A DNA stretch of 61,528 nucleotides from Gammaproteobacteria bacterium (GCA_028293765.1 JAQGOG010000182.1:1-61528); one strand, 5' to 3'. Numbered from the stretch's first letter, positions 34,911 through 44,550 are shown. The notes: generated from the sequence alone by a model not told the origin. Numbers and translations: made by a program.

Positions 34911-35819
34911 ATGTCGTTTTCCGCATACAAGCTATTCATTGCACCGCTCGTCGCGGCGACGCTCGCCGGGTGCGCGGGTAACGGGGACGGTCTCGATGCC
35001 AACGGCAAGCCGATCGGCTCCTCAGGGGGCGGTACCGCGCCGTTGACCGCCGATTTTCAGTCGATCCAGGTCAACGTCTTCACTCCAATCTGCTCTCCGT
35101 GCCACAGCGGCGCGAGTGCGCCTGAGGGCCTGATGCTCGACGCGGGCCATAGCTACAACCTCCTCGTCGGCATCCCGAGCGCCGAAGTCCCGACCTTGAG
35201 CCGGGTCAAAGCGGGCGATCCCAACAACAGCTACATGGTGCTCAAGATCCAGGGCAGTGCCGGTATCGTCGGCGGACGGATGCCCTTGAATGGGACCCCA
35301 CTCCCACAAGCCACGATCGATGTCATCCGCACTTGGATCACGAACGGCGCGCCGCAGGGGACGGCGACTGCGTCCGCGACGAATGCCATGGCGAAGATAC
35401 AGTCACTCGGAAATAGCGCGCCCGCCGCTCCGTTCGCCGTGACCGACACAGCGCCGCTGGACAACACCACTGTCATCGCACCCGTCGCACGCATCGTGGT
35501 TGCCTTCAATCACGAAGTCGACGCGTCGCTGATCAACTACACCACGCTCACTCTCGAGCGTGTTGCTTCGGCGAGGACCGATTCTCCGGTCCCCATGGGT
35601 GAAGTCGGGATGCCGCCAACGCCGTTTGTCGTGCCGACTTCTGCGGCTCTCGCGGCCGGCAATCCGTCCGTCATCGTCCTCACTCCGGCTGCCCCACTGG
35701 TGACAGGAACTTATCGAGTGAGTGTCCGCGGCACTGGTGGCGGTGCCCTGGCGGACGTCAATGTCCAGACACTTGGGAGCGACTACTCCTTTACGTTCAA
35801 TGTGGATGTCTCTCAATGA
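34911..35819 (+). CDS. Heme-c-type lipoprotein with Ig-like C-terminal domain
   Basis: Lipoprotein of 302 residues. The signal ends in the lipobox LAGC (Cys21). A Gly/Ser-rich spacer leads to a c-type heme motif at Cys61-x-x-Cys64-His65 (CSPCH). A Met downstream in VGGRMPLNG could be the distal heme ligand, a layout like single-heme planctomycete-type cytochromes. The C-terminal half (about 180-302) looks like an Ig/CopC-like beta domain. The ATG at 34911 was chosen over a GTG at 34902. The stop overlaps the start of the following porin gene as ATGA, so the two work together, probably in outer-membrane electron transfer or heme/metal binding. Confidence 0.78.
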   Translation: MSFSAYKLFIAPLVAATLAGCAGNGDGLDANGKPIGSSGGGTAPLTADFQSIQVNVFTPICSPCHSGASAPEGLMLDAGHSYNLLVGIPSAEVPTLSRVKAGDPNNSYMVLKIQGSAGIVGGRMPLNGTPLPQATIDVIRTWITNGAPQGTATASATNAMAKIQSLGNSAPAAPFAVTDTAPLDNTTVIAPVARIVVAFNHEVDASLINYTTLTLERVASARTDSPVPMGEVGMPPTPFVVPTSAALAAGNPSVIVLTPAAPLVTGTYRVSVRGTGGGALADVNVQTLGSDYSFTFNVDVSQ

Positions 35820-36913
35820 CCCCCCGTTTCCCCCGGCTCCTCCTGCAATGCCTGGTAGCCGTGCTTTGCCTGGCCGCTCTGCGCGCTCACGCCGAGCCGT
35901 ACCTGGCGATTCAACAGGGTCTGAAGTGCGGCCAATGCCACGTGAACCCGACCGGTGGCGGTTTGCGCACCGCTTTCGGCGATGTGTTTGCACAGACAGT
36001 CCTGCCGGCGCAGCACCTCGATACTGGCAGCGACGTCTGGACGGGCGACGTCACGAAGTTCCTTCGTGTGGGTGGCGATCTGCGGTTCGACGCCCTGGCT
36101 ACGCAGGTGCCTCATTCGAAGACCCTCGACCAGTTCCAGATGGAGCAGACGCGCGTTTACGCAGAGGCGAACGTCATTCCCGAGCGGCTGATCGTCTATG
36201 TCGATGAACAAGTAGCTCCCGGGGGCGCACTCAATCGCGAGGCCTATGGTGTTTACTGGGCGGCTTCCCACAACTGGTACGTCAAGGCCGGGCAGATGTA
36301 CCTGCCCTTCGGTTTCCGACTCGAAGACCAGTCCGCCTTCATCCAGACGGCCACCGGCATCAACATGACGACGCCCGACCAGGGCGCGGAGTTCGGCTGG
36401 GAGCACGGCCATTGGGATGCCCAGTTCGCCGTCAGCAACGGAACGGCAGGGGCCAACACGAACGATAGCCGTAAGCAATACAGCGGTCAGCTGATCTGGG
36501 TGGACTCGCTCTGGCGAGTCGGAGCCGCCGCGAACTACAACGACAAGAAGGCGGGTAGCAAGAGCGCCGGCGCTCTCTTCGCCGGCATCCGGACGGGTCC
36601 GGTCGAATGGCTGGCGCAAGGCGAGCTCGTCGAAGATAAAAGCGCTCCAAATGGCGGCCTGCGGACGGCGGCCGGTCTGGTCGAAGCCGATTGGACCGTC
36701 GTCAAGGGAAGCAACCTCAAGGTCACGGCTGAGTATTTCGACCCCGACCGTAGCATCTCAAACAACGGGCAGACACGCTGGAGCGTGATTTACGAATATA
36801 GCCCGATCCAGTTCGTGCAGCTACGCGGCGGCGTGCGCTACTACGACGGCATTCCGCAGATCGACTCGCAGCACACCCGGATATATTTCGTGCAGTTGCA
36901 CGGCTTTTTCTGA
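35816..36913 (+). CDS. Outer-membrane beta-barrel protein with N-terminal CxxCH heme motif
   Basis: Precursor of 365 residues with a Sec signal (about 1-26, ending AHA). The mature N-terminus contains Cys38-x-x-Cys41-His42 (CGQCH) in a Gly-rich loop (NPTGGG). The remainder alternates short amphipathic strands (for example YGVYWAASHNWYVKAGQMY) and ends in Phe, as outer-membrane barrels do. A covalent heme site in front of a porin-like barrel recalls porin-cytochrome electron conduits, but here both features are in one chain. Its gene is translationally coupled to the heme lipoprotein gene. The function is inferred; transport of electrons, metals or small molecules are all possible. Confidence 0.78.
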   Translation: MTPRFPRLLLQCLVAVLCLAALRAHAEPYLAIQQGLKCGQCHVNPTGGGLRTAFGDVFAQTVLPAQHLDTGSDVWTGDVTKFLRVGGDLRFDALATQVPHSKTLDQFQMEQTRVYAEANVIPERLIVYVDEQVAPGGALNREAYGVYWAASHNWYVKAGQMYLPFGFRLEDQSAFIQTATGINMTTPDQGAEFGWEHGHWDAQFAVSNGTAGANTNDSRKQYSGQLIWVDSLWRVGAAANYNDKKAGSKSAGALFAGIRTGPVEWLAQGELVEDKSAPNGGLRTAAGLVEADWTVVKGSNLKVTAEYFDPDRSISNNGQTRWSVIYEYSPIQFVQLRGGVRYYDGIPQIDSQHTRIYFVQLHGFF

Positions 36914-37138
36914 TGCCGTAGCTGTAAAAATGCAACGGCCGCGACGCGCGCGACCTTTCCTTTCCCATGCCAGTCAAACGGGATGCAACGCCGGAACCAA
37001 CAGGCGGATGTGAGCCGCCTTCGCGAGAAGTGAGGCGATTGGGGGCGTCCCTGCCTTGGAGATGCCTGCGAAGAGATGTTGTCTGGATCAAAACGCCGCA
37101 GGGCGGTATCCTGATCTCCATATGGGGGCAAGACTTGG

Positions 37139-37161
37139 GTGCCGCGAATAAAACGCGGCAC
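37139..37161. other. Perfect 8-bp inverted repeat with A/T loop
   Basis: gtgccgcg (37139-37146), loop aataaaa, cgcggcac (37154-37161), in the 341-bp gap after the porin gene. No T-run follows on either strand. An open frame of 89 codons (36967-37236) covers the region but has no ribosome-binding site and an unconvincing composition. Confidence 0.5.
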
Positions 37162-37254
37162 TCAATGAAAAGACTTCGCGATCTGTCCAGGCGACGGCGT
37201 GCATCTTTGCTGCGGCTGCAAGCGGAAATCGGCTGACCAGGCCTCTGAGCAGAA

Positions 37255-37467
37255 ATGAATCATAAGGCGCGCGTTCTCAAAAGATATCCCAGCGCGAAGC
37301 TGGTGAAGACGGGTGGGGAGCGGGTTTCGTTTGGAGTGAGCGACGGCAGTCTTACCCTCAGTCAGTCCGAAAGTACTCCCACTGAAGCATGGCGAAAGGC
37401 AGCACTCGCCATCGACCATCCCTTCAGCGACCCGGATTCGCGCTGGCGAGACCCCGACGAGAAATAA
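37255..37467 (+). CDS. Small conserved-type hypothetical protein
   Basis: Protein of 70 residues beginning MNHKARVLKRYPSAKL and containing PTEAWRKAALAID, the layout of small uncharacterised proteins scattered through proteobacterial accessory regions. The ribosome-binding site is weak. No function can be given. The following 543 bp to the GH94 gene contain no other convincing gene. Confidence 0.5.
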   Translation: MNHKARVLKRYPSAKLVKTGGERVSFGVSDGSLTLSQSESTPTEAWRKAALAIDHPFSDPDSRWRDPDEK

Positions 37468-37842
37468 AGACACGGATGCCAAGCCTCTACATGCCGTTGC
37501 CGATGTGGCGCAGACCGTCTGACATGGCAAACTCAATGGCGACGGGCTGGGCTTGGCGGTCCCGGTTGGCTTGAGTGCTCAGGTCAAGGGTTCCGATCCA
37601 CCTGTCGGAGGAAGGATCGATAGCCGATCGTCCCGCTCCACCGTCTTACCGATTGCTCGAGCAGAGCGAATCTGCGCGGGTTCACCTGGGTGAGTCAGTG
37701 TTCAATACCGATGGGTTGCCGCGGGCACACCGTCTGGCGAGGCCGCACCAGCCCGGCGCAAATTCGTGAGCGGACCCCGCTCGCGACAAGCGTTGCTGCG
37801 CTGGCTCGAGACGCTGTGATCCTGCTTTAAAATCGAAAATTA

Positions 37843-37858
37843 CGACCCTAAAGGGTCG
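37843..37858. promoter_or_regulatory. Palindromic operator candidate upstream of the GH94 gene
   Basis: cgaccct (37843-37849), aa, agggtcg (37852-37858): a 16-bp near-perfect palindrome 152 bp before the phosphorylase start. An AT-rich stretch with tttaaaat, resembling a -10 element, lies about 15 bp upstream. LacI-family sugar regulators bind palindromes of about this size, but no such gene is in the window. Confidence 0.4.
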
Positions 37859-38010
37859 CCGCGGACGATGAAGGTCGGCGCATGCAGCCGCGCTCTAGCA
37901 ATCCTCTTAGCGTTTAGCGGCGCCGGCCAGTACGATCGCCTGAAATTCCATCGCCGTCACACGCGGTACCGTGTGGGAGCGGCGCGCATCGACGCGAGGA
38001 TAGGTGCGAT

Positions 38011-41000
38011 ATGCCTGAAGCACTCATAGCCCCCCTGACGAGCCCCTCGGGGCTGCGGCTCGAAATCAATGCGAACGGCTCAGTGCGCCGCTTCGATTGC
38101 GATCCGATCTCGCTGACGCTCTTTGTCGGCAATGAGCTCGAGGGTGGCCCCACGAATCTATATCTGCGACGGCATTCGGACACGGTCGAATGGACGCCGC
38201 TTCTGGGCCCTCGCAGCAGCACTCGTTTTCATACTGATCCAGGCGGCAGGCTGGTAGGGGTCGGATCGTGGCTCGGTATCAACTACTGGATAACGCTGGT
38301 GCTCGCCCGGGACGCACCCGCTTGGTTCTGGCACGTACGCCTCGAGAACACGAACGCCTCACCACAGAGTCTTGACCTGACATACGCACAGGATGTGGCC
38401 TTGGCGCCGTACGGCGCAGTGCGTCTCAATGAGTACTACGTAAGCCAATACATTGACCACACGCCTCTACCTCACGCGACGCGTGGGGTCATCATGGCCT
38501 CACGGCAAAATCAGGCGGTCGATGGTCGATATCCGTGGTGCCTGATCGGCTCACTGCGTGAAGCCACTTCGTTCGCCACCGACGCCCTGCAGTTCCACGG
38601 GCTCGCAACTCGCGCGGGCGATACTCCGGTGGGGCTTGCTGCAGACTTGCCCGGCCGGCGCTTACAGCATGAGCACTCCATGGTGGTCATTCGTGACGCT
38701 CCGATACGGCTGGAACCGAACAGCAGCCTCGCCGCGGGCTTCTTCGGTTCGTATTTTGCAGATCACCCCGATCCCACATCCGCGTCGGACCTCGATCGGG
38801 CGGATCTCATGCTCACGCTGCCAGAAGCGGCGGCACCTCTCACGGTCGAATCAACCGCCGCCGTAGCGCTCAACACGGCAACACTCTTCAGCTCGGCACC
38901 GTTACTCAAAACGCTCGATCTCGACGCCGGCACCCTACGAGCGTCGTTCGGATCGGAATGGAGGCACGAAGAGGTCGATGAGCGCGGTGAACGCTTGTCC
39001 TTTTTTCATGGCGCCGATCGCCATGTGGTGATGCGCGCGAAGGAACTTCGTGTGCTACGCCCGCACGGCCATCTGCTGCGCACGGGGCGGCACACGACAC
39101 CTGATGAATCGGCGTTGACGTCGACCGTTTGGATGAACGGCGTCTTTCACTCAATGGTCACGCAGGGACATGTAAGCATCAATCGCTTTCTATCGACAAC
39201 GCACACGTATCTCGGTCTTTTCCGTTCGCACGGGCAGCGTGTGTTCATGGAGATCGGCGGCGCTTGGCAGCTGCTGAATGTGCCCTCCGCATTCGAAATG
39301 TCGCCCGACGCCTGCCGTTGGATCTATCGGCACGAAGAGGGTGTAGTTCAAGTACGTGCTGAAGCACATAGTGATCCGCATGAGCTGACCCTTTCAATAG
39401 ACGTCATCTCGGGAAAACCTGCGCGGTTCCTGATCTCTCATCACGTCGCGCTCAACAACGACGATGGCAGTACGGCGGGCGCGGCACGTTGGCAACGCAA
39501 TGGCGACGAAATCGTCGTAGCGGTTGCGCCTGAGTCCGATCTGGGGCGCCGATTCCCGGGCGGGACTTTTGCCATCGCTCCGCTGTCCGGCACCGAATTT
39601 CAACAGGTCGGCGGCGATGAGTTGTTATTCGCCGACGGGCGGTCGCGCCAGCAGCCTTTTATATGCATCGTCACCGCGCCTGCTCCCGTGGTCGGCCTGC
39701 GTATTCGAGGACACCTGATCGAGGAGGGCACGCAGACGCCGCTTCGTGCCGATTCCGGCGAAAGCCTGCTCCCGAGGCTGACCATGACAGTTCCGGGCTC
39801 AAGACTGCTCTCTGAGCAGCTCGCGGGTATCTCCGACATCGTCCCGTGGTACACACAAAATGCCCTGGTGCACTACCTCTCGCCGCGAGGCCTGGAGCAA
39901 TACTCAGGGGGCGGCTGGGGCACGCGCGATGTGTGTCAGGGGCCCGTCGAGATGCTGTTTGCACTCGGCCGTCTCGAACCGATCCGCGATCTGCTGCTGC
40001 GCGTGCTGAGTACGCAGAACGCTGACGGAGATTGGCCGCAGTGGTTTATGTTCTTCGAGCGCGAACGCGAAATCCGTCCCGGCGACTCGCACGGCGATAT
40101 CGTCTTCTGGCCGATCCTGGTGCTCGCCCAATATCTAATCGCTTCAGGTGATGCGAACATTCTGGACGAACAGCTGCCGTTCTTCGATCCGGGCGGCGTG
40201 GATGCTGGCGAACGTGCGACTGTATGGCAGCACGTGGAGCGCGCACTCTCGTTGATAGAACAGCGAGTGGTCCCCGGTACGGCCTTGGCCGCATATGGGC
40301 ACGGTGACTGGAACGATTCCCTTCAGCCAGCCGACCCCGCTTTGCGCGAGCGCATGTGTAGCGCTTGGACCGTGACGCTCCATTTCCAGACGTTAGGCAC
40401 CTTGGCTAAAGCGCTACGCGCCATAGGGCGTGCGAATGAAGCCGTCCGATTCGAGAAGTGGGCGGATACCGTGCAGCGAGACTTCCAGCGGCTGCTCGTT
40501 GTTGACGGCGTACTCACCGGTTACGCTCATTTCGAAGACGGCGACCACGTGCGCTACTTACTGCATCCGAGGGACGAGACGACCGGCGTTCGGTACAGCT
40601 CATTGGCGATGATCCACGCGATTCTCGAGGACCTGCTGACGCCGACACAGGCGCGCGAACATCTGCGCTTGATCGATACGCATTTGACTGCACCAGATGG
40701 CGTCCGCCTGTTCGACCGCCCGATGCCATACCACGGAGGCCCGCAACACATCTTCCAGCGCGCCGAGACCGCAACGTACTTCGGCCGCGAGATCGGCCTG
40801 ATGTACATGCATGCACACCTTCGGTACGCGCAGGCGTTGGCGCACGTTGGAGAGGCGGGCCGCTTCTTCCAGGCGCTGTGCCAAGCTAATCCGATCGGTA
40901 TCCGCTCGATCGTCCCGACCGCGACGTTGCGCCAGGCTAACTGCTACTACTCCAGTTCCGACGCGGCGTTTGAGGATCGGTACCAGGCGAGTGCGGAGTA

Positions 41001-41382
41001 CGAGCGCGTCGCGCGCGGGAAGATTGCGCTCGACGGGGGTTGGCGTGTGTATTCGAGCGGCGCAGGTATCGCACTCGGTCTCATCATCCGGCGCTTTCTC
41101 GGCCTGAGCTACGAGTCGAGCATGCTACGAGTCGACCCTGTGATTGCGGCGGCACTCGACGGCCTGTGCGTCGAAACCACCCTGCTGGGCCGTCCGATCG
41201 AAGTGCGTTATCGAATCGGCGCTAACGGCTGCGGCGTCAACGAGATTGTGCTGAACGGACAGGCCCTGGTGTTTGCCAGTGATAAGAACCCACATCGTCG
41301 CGGAGCGGCCCTCGTCCCTACGGCAACCGTGGTGGAGCGGCTGGCCGCTGAGGGCAACTTCCTGAGGATCGACATCGGCTAG
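38011..41382 (+). CDS. GH94 family phosphorylase, 1,2-beta-oligoglucan phosphorylase-like
   Basis: Enzyme of 1123 residues, the size of 1,2-beta-oligoglucan phosphorylases and well above cellobiose phosphorylases (about 800). It would cleave beta-1,2-glucans with phosphate, giving glucose 1-phosphate. The long N-terminal beta-sandwich part (about 1-600) leads to the (alpha/alpha)6 catalytic domain with WGTRDVCQGP, NADGDWPQWF and GDWND at 765-769, whose Asp residues hold the GH94 general acid. No signal peptide, so it is cytoplasmic. The ATG follows cgaggataggtgcgat, a moderate ribosome-binding site. No beta-1,2-glucan synthase, hydrolase or transporter gene lies nearby. Confidence 0.87.
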   Translation: MPEALIAPLTSPSGLRLEINANGSVRRFDCDPISLTLFVGNELEGGPTNLYLRRHSDTVEWTPLLGPRSSTRFHTDPGGRLVGVGSWLGINYWITLVLARDAPAWFWHVRLENTNASPQSLDLTYAQDVALAPYGAVRLNEYYVSQYIDHTPLPHATRGVIMASRQNQAVDGRYPWCLIGSLREATSFATDALQFHGLATRAGDTPVGLAADLPGRRLQHEHSMVVIRDAPIRLEPNSSLAAGFFGSYFADHPDPTSASDLDRADLMLTLPEAAAPLTVESTAAVALNTATLFSSAPLLKTLDLDAGTLRASFGSEWRHEEVDERGERLSFFHGADRHVVMRAKELRVLRPHGHLLRTGRHTTPDESALTSTVWMNGVFHSMVTQGHVSINRFLSTTHTYLGLFRSHGQRVFMEIGGAWQLLNVPSAFEMSPDACRWIYRHEEGVVQVRAEAHSDPHELTLSIDVISGKPARFLISHHVALNNDDGSTAGAARWQRNGDEIVVAVAPESDLGRRFPGGTFAIAPLSGTEFQQVGGDELLFADGRSRQQPFICIVTAPAPVVGLRIRGHLIEEGTQTPLRADSGESLLPRLTMTVPGSRLLSEQLAGISDIVPWYTQNALVHYLSPRGLEQYSGGGWGTRDVCQGPVEMLFALGRLEPIRDLLLRVLSTQNADGDWPQWFMFFEREREIRPGDSHGDIVFWPILVLAQYLIASGDANILDEQLPFFDPGGVDAGERATVWQHVERALSLIEQRVVPGTALAAYGHGDWNDSLQPADPALRERMCSAWTVTLHFQTLGTLAKALRAIGRANEAVRFEKWADTVQRDFQRLLVVDGVLTGYAHFEDGDHVRYLLHPRDETTGVRYSSLAMIHAILEDLLTPTQAREHLRLIDTHLTAPDGVRLFDRPMPYHGGPQHIFQRAETATYFGREIGLMYMHAHLRYAQALAHVGEAGRFFQALCQANPIGIRSIVPTATLRQANCYYSSSDAAFEDRYQASAEYERVARGKIALDGGWRVYSSGAGIALGLIIRRFLGLSYESSMLRVDPVIAAALDGLCVETTLLGRPIEVRYRIGANGCGVNEIVLNGQALVFASDKNPHRRGAALVPTATVVERLAAEGNFLRIDIG

Positions 41383-41541
41383 GCGTGGAGTTCGCCTCAA
41401 AAAGCACGCTGTCGGCCTGGGGTGGTCCGAAAGCTGCGCCCCCATATCGCGCGGCTGCGCTTGACTGGCTCCGCTTCTGTACGAAACTGTCGGGATGGGT
41501 TGGCGCAGCTGCCCGCCAGGCCTGCTCGTTCTACCGTATCT

Positions 41542-42567
41542 TCACGCGGGCCGCAGCTGCACCTGATCGCTCAACAGGGCCGGCTCAACCCGCGCAACCG
41601 CAAACCCCGTATCCTTGATAAGCACCGCAAAACGCTCGGCTCCGCGCGGCACGAGCTTGAACCGGGTCAGTGCAAGACTATGACGCGTCAGCTCGTCCGC
41701 CCGGGTCACCGACCCGGCAACCACCCGAGCGCCGCGACCTCCAGCATGCAACTCCCTCAAGTTGGCAACCACGGCAGCGTCGCTTCCGTATTCAAACAGC
41801 GCACCCTCTGACGATGCCGCTACTATCGAGCCCGCGGCGATGAGTTTGCCAATGAGCTCGCGCAGCGGCTCGACCTCGTTCCAGTTGTAAGCCTGGTGCG
41901 AAAGGCGTACGTCGAGTCCGGCGAGCGCCGCACCCTCGGCTCTCAAAGCCGCCAGCGCGTTGGCGCCGAAGGAAGGGCCGTTCGTGTCCGGGTCGAGAAC
42001 GTGAATCGTCACCTGCCTGCGCATAATCTCTGGCGAATAGCGGCGCAGCAGGAGCAGGGAGTTGAGGCTGTCAATCGCCGTTCCGCCGCCGATGTTGATC
42101 AGATGGAGCGCCACTGCCGGACGTTGCGCAAGATCCGTCTCGAGGCCCTGCGCGAGCAGCTGCGCGACCTGCTGCAACCGGATTCGCATGGACGACAGGC
42201 CCGGCGCGGCCGCGAATTGCCGATCTATCTTGCTGTCGAAGGGCGCGATGAGGTTGTCGGTTCCAAGCTTCATCATGTAGGTGCTCAAGCCCGGAAGCAC
42301 CGCGCCCTCGGGCTCGAGGAGTGCCCGGGCGAGCAGCGAGCGCTTCGCCGCCGAGCGCATGAAATAGCGCAAGAGAAAACCCGGCAGGCGCTTCTGCTTA
42401 CGCTCCGTTGCCGCGAACGCTACCCGCAAGGATTCGACAGACTTCAAATCGTCGGCGATCGCGAACGTGGGGTGCGTCACGTCGATGACCGGTAATTCCT
42501 GGCCCTGTGCCGTGCGGGCGTATGACACACCGGGTTTTCTATCGGATGACCGTTGACCGGTTCGCAT
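41542..42567 (-). CDS. Hypothetical protein, possible methyltransferase-like fold
   Basis: Protein of 341 residues without a clear family match. A central segment reads LHLINIGGGTAIDSLNSLLLL, followed by VTIHVLDPDTNGP, which looks like motif I and the acidic loop of a class I methyltransferase, although the glycine pattern is not exact. No signal peptide or membrane segment. The codon pattern and length support a real gene. Monocistronic by spacing. Confidence 0.65.
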   Translation of the reverse strand: MRTGQRSSDRKPGVSYARTAQGQELPVIDVTHPTFAIADDLKSVESLRVAFAATERKQKRLPGFLLRYFMRSAAKRSLLARALLEPEGAVLPGLSTYMMKLGTDNLIAPFDSKIDRQFAAAPGLSSMRIRLQQVAQLLAQGLETDLAQRPAVALHLINIGGGTAIDSLNSLLLLRRYSPEIMRRQVTIHVLDPDTNGPSFGANALAALRAEGAALAGLDVRLSHQAYNWNEVEPLRELIGKLIAAGSIVAASSEGALFEYGSDAAVVANLRELHAGGRGARVVAGSVTRADELTRHSLALTRFKLVPRGAERFAVLIKDTGFAVARVEPALLSDQVQLRPA

Positions 42568-42794
42568 AGGCGCTCTCGAAATTCAAAGCTGCAGGAAGTC
42601 GCCGAATGGCGGTAGAAGTATCACGGATCGATCAACGGCGCGACACAGCCGCTGCGCGGCTGCGGCCGTTCGTTAAGGCGTTCACCGACCGTGTTGAGCT
42701 CGTGCGGCACGGAGCGCCCGAGTTGGCCGAACTCATTATCCGCGTGGCTGAGGAACTCTAGCTCGCAATCCTCGAGTCAGGACGGCGCGTGTTG

Positions 42795-43415
42795 TCAGTG
42801 TTTTGCCGCCAGGCCTTCCGCACGAGTCCGCAATGCCGACAGCGCCGCCGGCAACTCCGAGCGCAGCGAGTGGCGCAGCAACACGCGCGGGACCCAAAAC
42901 CCCGGATCGACATACAACTCGTACTCGACAATCGTCGTCTGCCCAGCCGCCGCTGCGACTCCGTGTGGAGTCTCCACGAGTACCCACGTCCCTTTCTCGT
43001 CCTTCAAGTCGCCGCTGATCCGCCGGAAGTCGATGCGCTGCGGTCGTTTGTACTCCGCCCGGAAAACGGAGGTGACTGTCGGCATCAGCCACGAGTATTT
43101 GACTTCCTGCTCTAAGACATCCCAAGCGCCGTCAGGCGCCGAATCAACGCGGGTGCAGCGCCTCAGCCCGGGAATAAACGAGGCCGCGTGCTCACAATCC
43201 GTAAGCACGCCCCAGATGATTTCGGGTGCGGCCTTGATTCTGACGGCGGCGTGGACACGTCCGCGCCCACCATCACCGTCGAGTGCAACGCGGATTGCGA
43301 CCTGCCCGGCCGAGAGCTCCTGCCGGACAGTTGGCTCTTGGATCCACGCGCTCTGTGCCCACGTCGCGATCGGCAGGAGTGTCCCGAAAATCGCACCGAT
43401 CGCTCTCAGACGCAC
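42795..43415 (-). CDS. SRPBCC (START/polyketide cyclase-like) secreted protein
   Basis: Precursor of 206 residues with a signal peptide (AIFGTLLPIATWAQSA). The mature domain has the SRPBCC helix-grip pattern: VRIKAAPEIIWGVLTDCEH, then FIPGLRRCTRV and TWVLVETPHG. Such domains bind hydrophobic ligands. The GTG at 43415 overlaps the upstream DUF6515 stop (TAGTG), giving tight coupling; a TTG at 43448 would put the signal further inside. Probably periplasmic and functionally tied to the upstream envelope protein. Confidence 0.82.
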   Translation of the reverse strand: MRLRAIGAIFGTLLPIATWAQSAWIQEPTVRQELSAGQVAIRVALDGDGGRGRVHAAVRIKAAPEIIWGVLTDCEHAASFIPGLRRCTRVDSAPDGAWDVLEQEVKYSWLMPTVTSVFRAEYKRPQRIDFRRISGDLKDEKGTWVLVETPHGVAAAAGQTTIVEYELYVDPGFWVPRVLLRHSLRSELPAALSALRTRAEGLAAKH

Positions 43416-44149
43416 TACTTCACCGTATATCCTCGTGCTTCCAGACAAGCGCTCATCGCCCGTCGATAGTCAGCCCGCTTTTGCGACGCCTGCTGCGGCG
43501 GTACGCCGCCTGCAGGCTGAGTGGGATCGAACCCGGTCTGCGTCGATGCCCAGCGATGACACTCGTACCGGTCTGTGCCCTGTTGAGCATCGCTCTGCCC
43601 GTCTTTCGGATAGATATAAAAATCCTCGGCACCAGTGCCCGGCGCTCCGCCAGCAGCTGGTTGCGGCGGCGGGCCTCCCCGCGGACCCGCGCCCGGCGGC
43701 GGTGTGGTCACGATGTCGCTTTCGCTTGGCGCTTCCACCACCGCGTAGCCATCGGGCTCCTGCGTGTAGTAGACGTCATCAGCGTAGTAGTACGGCCTGC
43801 CGCGCAACCAGACGGTCGTATATCCCAGCGGCAGAGCCGCAATTGTCACTCCCGGTGGTGGCGCAACGACCAGAAAGTCCGGCCCGCTCCGGCTGTACCA
43901 AGTGCCGTCCGAGAAGAAGAACTCCCCGCCGGGCCAGCGGATGGTCGCGAAGCCCCGGGGGAGCGCGTGCACGACGAACCCGCGCGGGGGGTAATACCGG
44001 TTATGGTGGAAGCGCTGATCGAGCACGTACCCATGATGGTCTTCCCGCTCCCGATGATCGCCAGGCCGCTCGTCGGCCACCGAGAAGCTCACGGCCAGGG
44101 CCGCAACCGCCGCCAGCAAGGTACACTGGGCTGGGTGATGCTTCGACAT
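43415..44149 (-). CDS. DUF6515-type secreted protein
   Basis: Protein of 244 residues with an N-terminal signal (about 1-25). Tyr/Pro/His-rich segments follow: HHNRYYPPRGFVVHALP, then WYSRSGPDFLVVAPPPG and TVWLRGRPYYYADDVYY, the pattern of DUF6515 proteins. A Gly/Pro-rich linker leads to a C-terminal helix module (YPKDGQSDAQQGTDRYECH) also found after glycine-zipper domains in envelope proteins. The coupled downstream gene encodes an SRPBCC protein. Function unknown, probably periplasmic or outer-membrane associated. Confidence 0.82.
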   Translation of the reverse strand: MSKHHPAQCTLLAAVAALAVSFSVADERPGDHREREDHHGYVLDQRFHHNRYYPPRGFVVHALPRGFATIRWPGGEFFFSDGTWYSRSGPDFLVVAPPPGVTIAALPLGYTTVWLRGRPYYYADDVYYTQEPDGYAVVEAPSESDIVTTPPPGAGPRGGPPPQPAAGGAPGTGAEDFYIYPKDGQSDAQQGTDRYECHRWASTQTGFDPTQPAGGVPPQQASQKRADYRRAMSACLEARGYTVK

Positions 44150-44337
44150 TCAAGAGATTCCTTGGGTTCCTGTCGTCCATTGCCAAAACGCGAGAAGCCG
44201 CAGTTCGCGCACAATGGGTGAGCCGGGGGCGGCCCGATTTTGGCGAACCCGTCTGAAGAACTGCAAAGTACCGCAGTCTTCAGGTTACGATCAGCAGTAA
44301 CACGAATATGTAATTTGGCCAGTTTAAAGAGGGTGCA

Positions 44338-44550
44338 ATGGCTACAAAGCTCGATAAGCAGCTCAAGCGCGAGATTGACGTGGATGGCAAGCCGTACATG
44401 CTTGCGATCACGCCCGAGGGCCTGAAGCTCACGGAAAAGGGTAAGCGCAAGGGCCAGGAACTCTCCTGGAAGAATCTTCTTGGCGGCCAGGGCGCCCAAG
44501 CCACCGTGCTGAACGCCTCGACCGAAGAGACCGAGACGGAGTCCGAATAA
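44338..44550 (+). CDS. Small conserved hypothetical protein
   Basis: Basic-then-acidic protein of 70 residues: an N-terminal amphipathic part (KLDKQLKREIDVDGKPYML), then TPEGLKLTEKGKRKGQEL and a Glu/Thr-rich tail. Small cytoplasmic proteins with this layout occur across gammaproteobacteria without assigned function. The ATG has GAGGG 5 nt upstream. A long hairpin 80 bp downstream probably ends the transcript. Confidence 0.78.
   Translation: MATKLDKQLKREIDVDGKPYMLAITPEGLKLTEKGKRKGQELSWKNLLGGQGAQATVLNASTEETETESE

Noticed and set aside
42691..44256. 521-codon plus-strand frame opposite the SRPBCC and DUF6515 genes
   Set aside because: Ser/Arg/Pro-rich shadow of two well-supported minus-strand genes with signal peptides and coupled starts.
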